NCBI RefSeq assembly: GCF_000411295.1
Contig: NZ_KE150421.1
Coordinates: 745,324 to 809,323 of the forward strand
DNA: 64,000 nt
Direction of reading: 5' to 3'
Origin: Paenisporosarcina sp. HGH0030
Lineage (GTDB): Bacteria; Bacillota; Bacilli; Bacillales_A; Planococcaceae
In this document: positions 60,536-64,000 of the stretch, piece by piece
Numbering within the stretch: the first letter of the stretch is position 1
Layout of the letters: the number at the start of each line of letters is the position of its first letter
Position numbers and translations under genes: made by a program
Notes under the pieces: generated by a model
Databases searched by the model: none
What the model saw: the letters and a program-made list of their open reading frames with translations, nothing else
What the model was told of the DNA's origin: nothing

Positions 60536-61558
60536 TCAATCATTTCCTGTCAATTGTGAAGTAGGCATACTTATCATACGGTTTAAAAACAGATAGGAGA
60601 GGGAGACGGACCAAGCTAGTGGTGTGTTGCCATTTGGCACATTTTTCCCGCCAATATATAATTCAGGAACTGCCCAATTATTTGGTACGATTCGTTCCGT
60701 TTTATTTACATATTCATAAGCCTTATCATACATGCCCAGTTCAAAATAGCACAATCCTAGCCAAGGTAGTCCGAAGCACCATTCAGCTTCGCTTCCTTCG
60801 TTGTAATACTGATCGTTCTGATATCGAATACAGCCATATGTCCGCTCAAGGCGTTCGGAGACCAACTCGACTATCTTAAGCGCCGTTTTCCTTTCAACTA
60901 TCCGATACGGATAGATAAGTGAAAGCAGCGATAAGTCTGTTTCTTTCGTTTCACTTTCCCGTGGTAAAAGAAACCGCAGCGTCTCCTCACCTTTTTGAAT
61001 CAGTTCATCCTTAACATTAACGAGCATTTTCACCGCACGCAGGCCTGCCACGCATGCACCTACACTTGAAGCATGCAGTTCCATATTCTCTTCCCACATT
61101 CCATTATCCTTTGCCTGCCAGTATTGAAGACACTCTAGATAGTCAACAAGTTTCTGGACAATAGCGAGATCTTTGTCATCACGGATAACCTTTTGTCCGT
61201 GGCTCACACCCACCCCTACTCCCCATAAGAACGCTCCAATTGCATCATTCTGAGCATGCCCCCATTCTTGGCTCATTTCCTTTAATTCTGTGGAATACCG
61301 TGAGTGAATATATTCAAAAAGATAAACCGGTTTTTGTTCACGGTGAATGTCGATTTTCCATTCATAGGTTTTAAATAGATCAAATAATGCATGATATGCT
61401 TTTTCATACCGCTCAGATTGGCTTTGCAAAAAAGGCAACACCGTATATACGACATCACGTATCCAAACAAAATTGTAGTCCTTTGAAATACTGGCAGTGT
61501 AAGCACCGTTCGATAAGCGCATCCGATCTAAAACCTCAATTGCATTGTTGATTTTCAT
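60536..61558 (-). CDS. GH15-type glycoside hydrolase
   Basis: A 340-residue (alpha/alpha)6-barrel protein: YNFVWIRDVVYTVLPFL, EWGHAQNDAIGAFLWGVG, CLQYWQAKDNGMWEENMELHASSVGACVAGLRAV (acidic catalytic position) and VPELYIGGKNVPNGNTPLAWSVSL near the C-terminus, which fit glucoamylase/phosphorylase-kinase-like GH15. No signal peptide, so it is intracellular and could trim glycogen or related oligosaccharides. It is immediately upstream of the glg operon, separated by its own terminator. ATG 61558 follows AGGAGG. Confidence 0.8.
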   Translation of the reverse strand: MKINNAIEVLDRMRLSNGAYTASISKDYNFVWIRDVVYTVLPFLQSQSERYEKAYHALFDLFKTYEWKIDIHREQKPVYLFEYIHSRYSTELKEMSQEWGHAQNDAIGAFLWGVGVGVSHGQKVIRDDKDLAIVQKLVDYLECLQYWQAKDNGMWEENMELHASSVGACVAGLRAVKMLVNVKDELIQKGEETLRFLLPRESETKETDLSLLSLIYPYRIVERKTALKIVELVSERLERTYGCIRYQNDQYYNEGSEAEWCFGLPWLGLCYFELGMYDKAYEYVNKTERIVPNNWAVPELYIGGKNVPNGNTPLAWSVSLSYLFLNRMISMPTSQLTGND

Positions 61559-61996
61559 ATATTAAAACCTCCTATTAAATTCTACCTTTATGGTGATTGT
61601 TCACCATTTGCGTTTATTCTAGACAAACTTTTCCACCCAATATATAAAAGCGTTTCCATTATGCATTTAATAAGCCCACAAAAGAAGTTTAAATATTTAT
61701 ATTTTATGTAGTAGAATGTTAATTGGATAAGCAAGCAGACCAAATTCATCGAATAAACCGACTCAAATTTAACGTGCTCCTCCGGAATTTGGGACATGCG
61801 CAAATGTACGATAAACATCTAGAACGTTAAAGAAGACCAATTCAAAAAAGAGCAGAATCTGCTCCCTTTCCGTGGACGAACTGGCAATCCTTCTCGCTCG
61901 TCCCTCACTGTGGGGTCTTGCCTGCCCGTGATTCTGCCGGAGTGTCGCAGATTCCCTTTCAAGTTCCAAGAAACTTGTTTCATAAGCTATAGAAAA

Positions 61997-62086
61997 GCCC
62001 TGTTAAAGATTGCTTCTATTGATTAACGAGAGAGTGGATTTGCGCCTAGCGTAAATGTACGATAATCGGAAAGTAAGATTAGAGCC
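61997..62086. repeat. Terminator-associated repeat element, 90-bp copy
   Basis: Left end GCCCTGTTAAAG (61997-62008), right end TTAGAGCC (62079-62086). It contains CGTAAATGTACGAT (62050-62063), one mismatch from the family 14-mer. The right end is next to the A-tract of the CAP-protein terminator. Confidence 0.7.
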
Positions 62087-62100
62087 TAAAAAAATAGAAC

Positions 62101-62136
62101 AAAAAAAGCCATCTCAACGTATTGAGATGGCTTTTT
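62101..62136 (-). terminator. Rho-independent terminator of the CAP gene
   Basis: Minus strand AAAGCCATCTCAA-4 nt-TTGAGATGGCTTT followed by TTTTTG. Confidence 0.88.
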
Positions 62137-62139
62137 GTA

Positions 62140-62916
62140 TTATTTTTGAATGAATTGTTGTGTCCAGTAATTACCGTTTGCATCGTATCCAATACCAATA
62201 TGAGTATAAGTACCGTTCATGATATTTGCGCGATGTCCTGGTGATTCCATCCATCCTTTAACGACTTCAGCTGCCGTTTTTTGACCCATTGCGATATTTT
62301 CAGCAGCAGCCTTGTATTGAATGCCTTTAGCTTTCATTTGATCGAATGGGGATCCCATTGTTGGACTTGTATGTGAGAAATAGTTATTCTTGCTCATATC
62401 TGCTGATTTTGCACGAGCAGAGTCCATCAAAGCAGCATCAGTTGCTAGTGGTTTCAATCCTTCTTTTGCACGTTCTTGATTCGTCAATGTAAGAACTTGT
62501 TGTTCAATTGAAGAAACATTACCTGATGCTTGTGCTGCAGGAGCTGCCGGAGCTGCCGGTTTTTCAGCAGTTTGTGTATTTGTTGCTGGCTTTTGAGCCA
62601 CCGGTTTTGCAGCAGGTGCTGCAGGTGTTGCTTTTTGTGCAGCAGGCTTAGCTGTTTCAGCTGGTTTCTGTGCAACTGGGTTTTCTTGAGTAGTTTTAAA
62701 CCCTGCAGCATATAGCTGCGTATAAAGTTGATCTAACAACTGTTTTTCTATATTTGAAGACTCCACCGGTTTTGCTAGAGTACGTGCTGACCAGTTATTA
62801 GTATTCTGAGTCTGACACGTGGGGTTATTTGATGAAAATGAAGCTTCTGCGGTCGTACCTTGACTGAATGAGAACACCATAGCTCCCATTGTTAAACCTA
62901 GTAACATTTTTTTCAT
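62140..62916 (-). CDS. Secreted CAP/SCP domain protein, YkwD-like
   Basis: A 258-residue protein: signal peptide (MKKMLLGLTMGAMVFSFSQGTTAEA), an Ala/Pro/Lys-rich low-complexity linker (about residues 75-130), and a C-terminal CAP domain: VLTLTNQERAKEGLKPLATDAALMDSARAKSADMSKNNYFSHTSPTMGSPFDQM, then AAENIAMGQ and GWMESPGHRANIMNGTYTHIGIGYDANGNYWTQQFIQK. Bacterial CAP proteins are secreted and of uncertain function. A near-identical second copy starts at 63630. Confidence 0.88.
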   Translation of the reverse strand: MKKMLLGLTMGAMVFSFSQGTTAEASFSSNNPTCQTQNTNNWSARTLAKPVESSNIEKQLLDQLYTQLYAAGFKTTQENPVAQKPAETAKPAAQKATPAAPAAKPVAQKPATNTQTAEKPAAPAAPAAQASGNVSSIEQQVLTLTNQERAKEGLKPLATDAALMDSARAKSADMSKNNYFSHTSPTMGSPFDQMKAKGIQYKAAAENIAMGQKTAAEVVKGWMESPGHRANIMNGTYTHIGIGYDANGNYWTQQFIQK

Positions 62917-63166
62917 TTGTTATTCCCTCCTCTGCCACCTAGTCTATCGGCTAAATCTATGAAAAAAATACCCATTCATTTCCACCGTTTCCATCAGAAA
63001 TGAAAATGTACTCTCATAGTGGTTTACACGACATTAAAATTGCGTGGTCTTAGGATAATTACCATATCTTTCATTAAATTAGCTATTGACGGGCTGATAA
63101 ACAGCCTCATAAACCTTCTTTAACCTCTCTTTTTATACAGGAAAGAGGCTACTTCTATCGATTCTA

Positions 63167-63298
63167 TCAAAAGTAATATGTAATTATACAACTGTGCTTG
63201 GGTGAGTGAGCTCTTCTGATAATTGATTCATTTTCAATCAACTTAGTTCCTTGACGATATGGGAACAATGATTGAAAAGCTTGTATCATTTCATTCAT
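63167..63298 (-). pseudogene. Possible short remnant downstream of the lipoprotein fragment
   Basis: ATG at 63298 opens 43 residues starting MNEMIQAFQSLFPYRQGTKL and ending at 63167, seven bases beyond the stop of the fragment at 63305-63385. It may be a continuation of the same decayed locus or noncoding. No ribosome site is obvious. Confidence 0.25.
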
Positions 63299-63304
63299 GG
63301 CCGA

Positions 63305-63385
63305 TCACACACTTCCTGGAACTTGCCATTGCACAATTTGTTCTCCAATTTGCTCTTTACATGCCGCAAGAAAGAGTAGGGTCAA
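63305..63385 (-). pseudogene. Possible lipoprotein gene remnant
   Basis: On the minus strand from 63385: LTLLFLAACKEQIGEQIVQW..., ending at a stop at 63305. LTLLFLAAC looks like a lipobox at the end of a signal peptide. Its N-terminal part is missing and the site touches the repeat element at 63365-63571, so the gene may have been cut by that insertion. Confidence 0.3.
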
Positions 63386-63571
63386 AGGTAGTTTGACCCT
63401 ATTCTTTGCGACGAGTAACCACAGGAGCAACCTTTTAGGCGACGAGTAACCGCAGGAGAAGCACTTTGGAAGTGTGAGATCCACAACTATATGATTTTCA
63501 AACTTGTTGGCTCATGAGGAATGTGATGCTAGCGCAAATGTACGATATAAGCAGTAAAGTTTAATAGAGCC
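63365..63571. repeat. Terminator-associated repeat element, partial copy
   Basis: Contains GGGTCAAAGGTAGTTTGACCC hairpin, two CGACGAGTAACC-GCAGGAG modules (63410-63458), a stem-loop part (ATGATTTTCAAACTTGTTGGCTCATG), CGCAAATGTACGAT at 63533-63546, and right end TTAATAGAGCC (63561-63571). It lies about 25 bp before the stem of the second CAP terminator. The left end is not clear. Confidence 0.6.
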
Positions 63572-63589
63572 TTTAAAATGTAAATAGCA

Positions 63590-63626
63590 CAAAAAAAGCC
63601 ATCTCAACGAATTGAGATGGCTTTGT
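63590..63626 (-). terminator. Rho-independent terminator of the second CAP gene
   Basis: Minus strand AAAGCCATCTCAA-TTCG-TTGAGATGGCTTT followed by TTTTG; nearly identical to that at 62101-62136. Confidence 0.85.
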
Positions 63627-63629
63627 GTA

Positions 63630-64000
63630 TTATTTTTGAATGAATTGTTGTGTCCAGTAATTACCGTTTGCATTGTATCCAATACCAATATGAGTATAAG
63701 AACCATTCATGATATTTGCGCGATGTCCTGGTGATTCCATCCATCCTTTAACGACTTCAGCAGCCGTTCTTTGACCCATTGCGATATTTTCAGCAGCAGC
63801 CTTGTATTGAATGCCTTTAGCTTTCATTTGATCGAATGGAGATCCCATTGTTGGACTTGTATGAGAGAAATAGTTATTCTTGCTCATATCTGCTGATTTT
63901 GCACGAGCAGTGTCCATCAAAGCAGCATCAGTAGCAAGGGGTTTTAATCCGCCTTTAGCACGCTCTTGATTCGTCAATGTAAGAACTTGTTGTTCAATTG
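63630..64000 (-). CDS. Second CAP/SCP domain protein, cut by the right edge
   Basis: C-terminal part of a CAP-domain gene whose start is beyond the window. From NQERAKGGLKPLATDAALMD to WTQQFIQK it differs from the first copy at few positions (KGGL/KEGL, T/S, R/K, S/T, N/D). The stop and downstream terminator are also duplicated. A recent tandem duplication of about 1.49 kb offset is likely. Function as for the first copy. Confidence 0.9.
   Translation of the reverse strand, partial: IEQQVLTLTNQERAKGGLKPLATDAALMDTARAKSADMSKNNYFSHTSPTMGSPFDQMKAKGIQYKAAAENIAMGQRTAAEVVKGWMESPGHRANIMNGSYTHIGIGYNANGNYWTQQFIQK

Larger units (their letters stand above)
61559..62139. other. Intergenic region with repeat modules
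   Basis: AT-rich, then repeat elements from 61795. Short frames here do not look like genes. Contains the motif CGCAAATGTACGATA at 61799-61813, followed by a GC-rich module TTTCCGTGGACGAACTGGC ... CTCACTGTGGGGTCTTGCC (61868-61925) like those at 39680-39780 and 53690-53760, and the 90-bp element at 61997-62086. Confidence 0.6.
62917..63629. other. Intergenic region with decayed coding fragments and repeat element
   Basis: Contains two short possible remnants on the minus strand (63305-63385 and 63167-63298), a repeat element at about 63365-63571, and the terminator of the second CAP gene. The region upstream of the first CAP gene (62917-63060) includes its ribosome site (GAGGAGGGAAT) and AT-rich DNA. 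Nothing else is recognised. Confidence 0.5.

Noticed and set aside
61588-61969. Two short frames upstream of the GH15 gene
   Set aside because: They lie in AT-rich and repeat DNA without ribosome sites or homology; treated as chance frames.

Overview
The window looks like chromosome of a low-GC Gram-positive from Bacillales, most likely a Planococcaceae or Sporosarcina-type organism. This rests on gene content (Spo0M, YpsA, XpaC/TelA, YojN/YojO, DUF6501, ArlRS-like pair, a YkpA-type ABC-F protein, OdhAB), strong purine-rich ribosome binding sites with frequent TTG/GTG starts, and many rho-independent terminators. No species can be named from sequence alone. Most genes are on the minus strand.

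Layout. 1-5.4 kb: small housekeeping and unknown genes (FabK-like enzyme, gamma-class carbonic anhydrase-like protein, a lipoprotein with a degenerate signal-peptidase fold, YitT-type membrane protein, GNAT). 5.4-16.7 kb: an aerobic phenylacetate (paa) catabolic cluster, transcribed leftwards: ferredoxin-NADP reductase-like gene, paaA-B-C-D, an EthD-family gene, paaF, paaG, aldehyde dehydrogenase, paaH, thiolase, a further enoyl-CoA hydratase and the PaaX-type repressor. PaaA/B/C/D form the epoxidase that attacks phenylacetyl-CoA; PaaG, PaaF, PaaH, the aldehyde dehydrogenase and the thiolase carry the ring-opened product to acetyl-CoA and succinyl-CoA. No PaaE reductase, PaaK ligase or PaaZ hydratase domain is present. 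17-30 kb: PepF peptidase, YpsA, a permease, an aldo-keto reductase, a complete IS3-family (IS150-type) insertion that has split the spo0M terminator, AI-2E exporter-family protein, LCP protein, MsrA, an MFS transporter, a decayed PAS-GGDEF gene and an MhqD-like esterase. 30-40 kb: YkpA-like ABC-F, YkvA-like protein, lipoprotein, cold shock protein, XpaC/TelA, and the MoxR/VWA pair YojN/YojO. 40-54 kb: odhAB, ArlRS-like two-component pair, multi-PAS diguanylate cyclase, dapF, a GNAT gene with a long structured leader, MurG and a MATE exporter. 54-64 kb: the glycogen operon glgB-glgC-glgD-glgA, an upstream GH15-type glycosidase, and two near-identical CAP/SCP secreted proteins.

Two things stand out. 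First, a family of short intergenic elements shares the 14-mer CGCAAATGTACGAT and ends resembling GGCTCTGTTAA; almost every copy abuts the T-tract of a rho-independent terminator, which suggests a non-autonomous mobile element that targets terminators. Second, the GNAT gene at 50181 is preceded by a roughly 200-nt leader that contains a tRNA-like string of stems whose CTGG strand can pair with either of two CCAG partners, as in a switching RNA. Possible PaaX operator half-sites (AACG-T/A-T/A-T) recur at the paa promoters.
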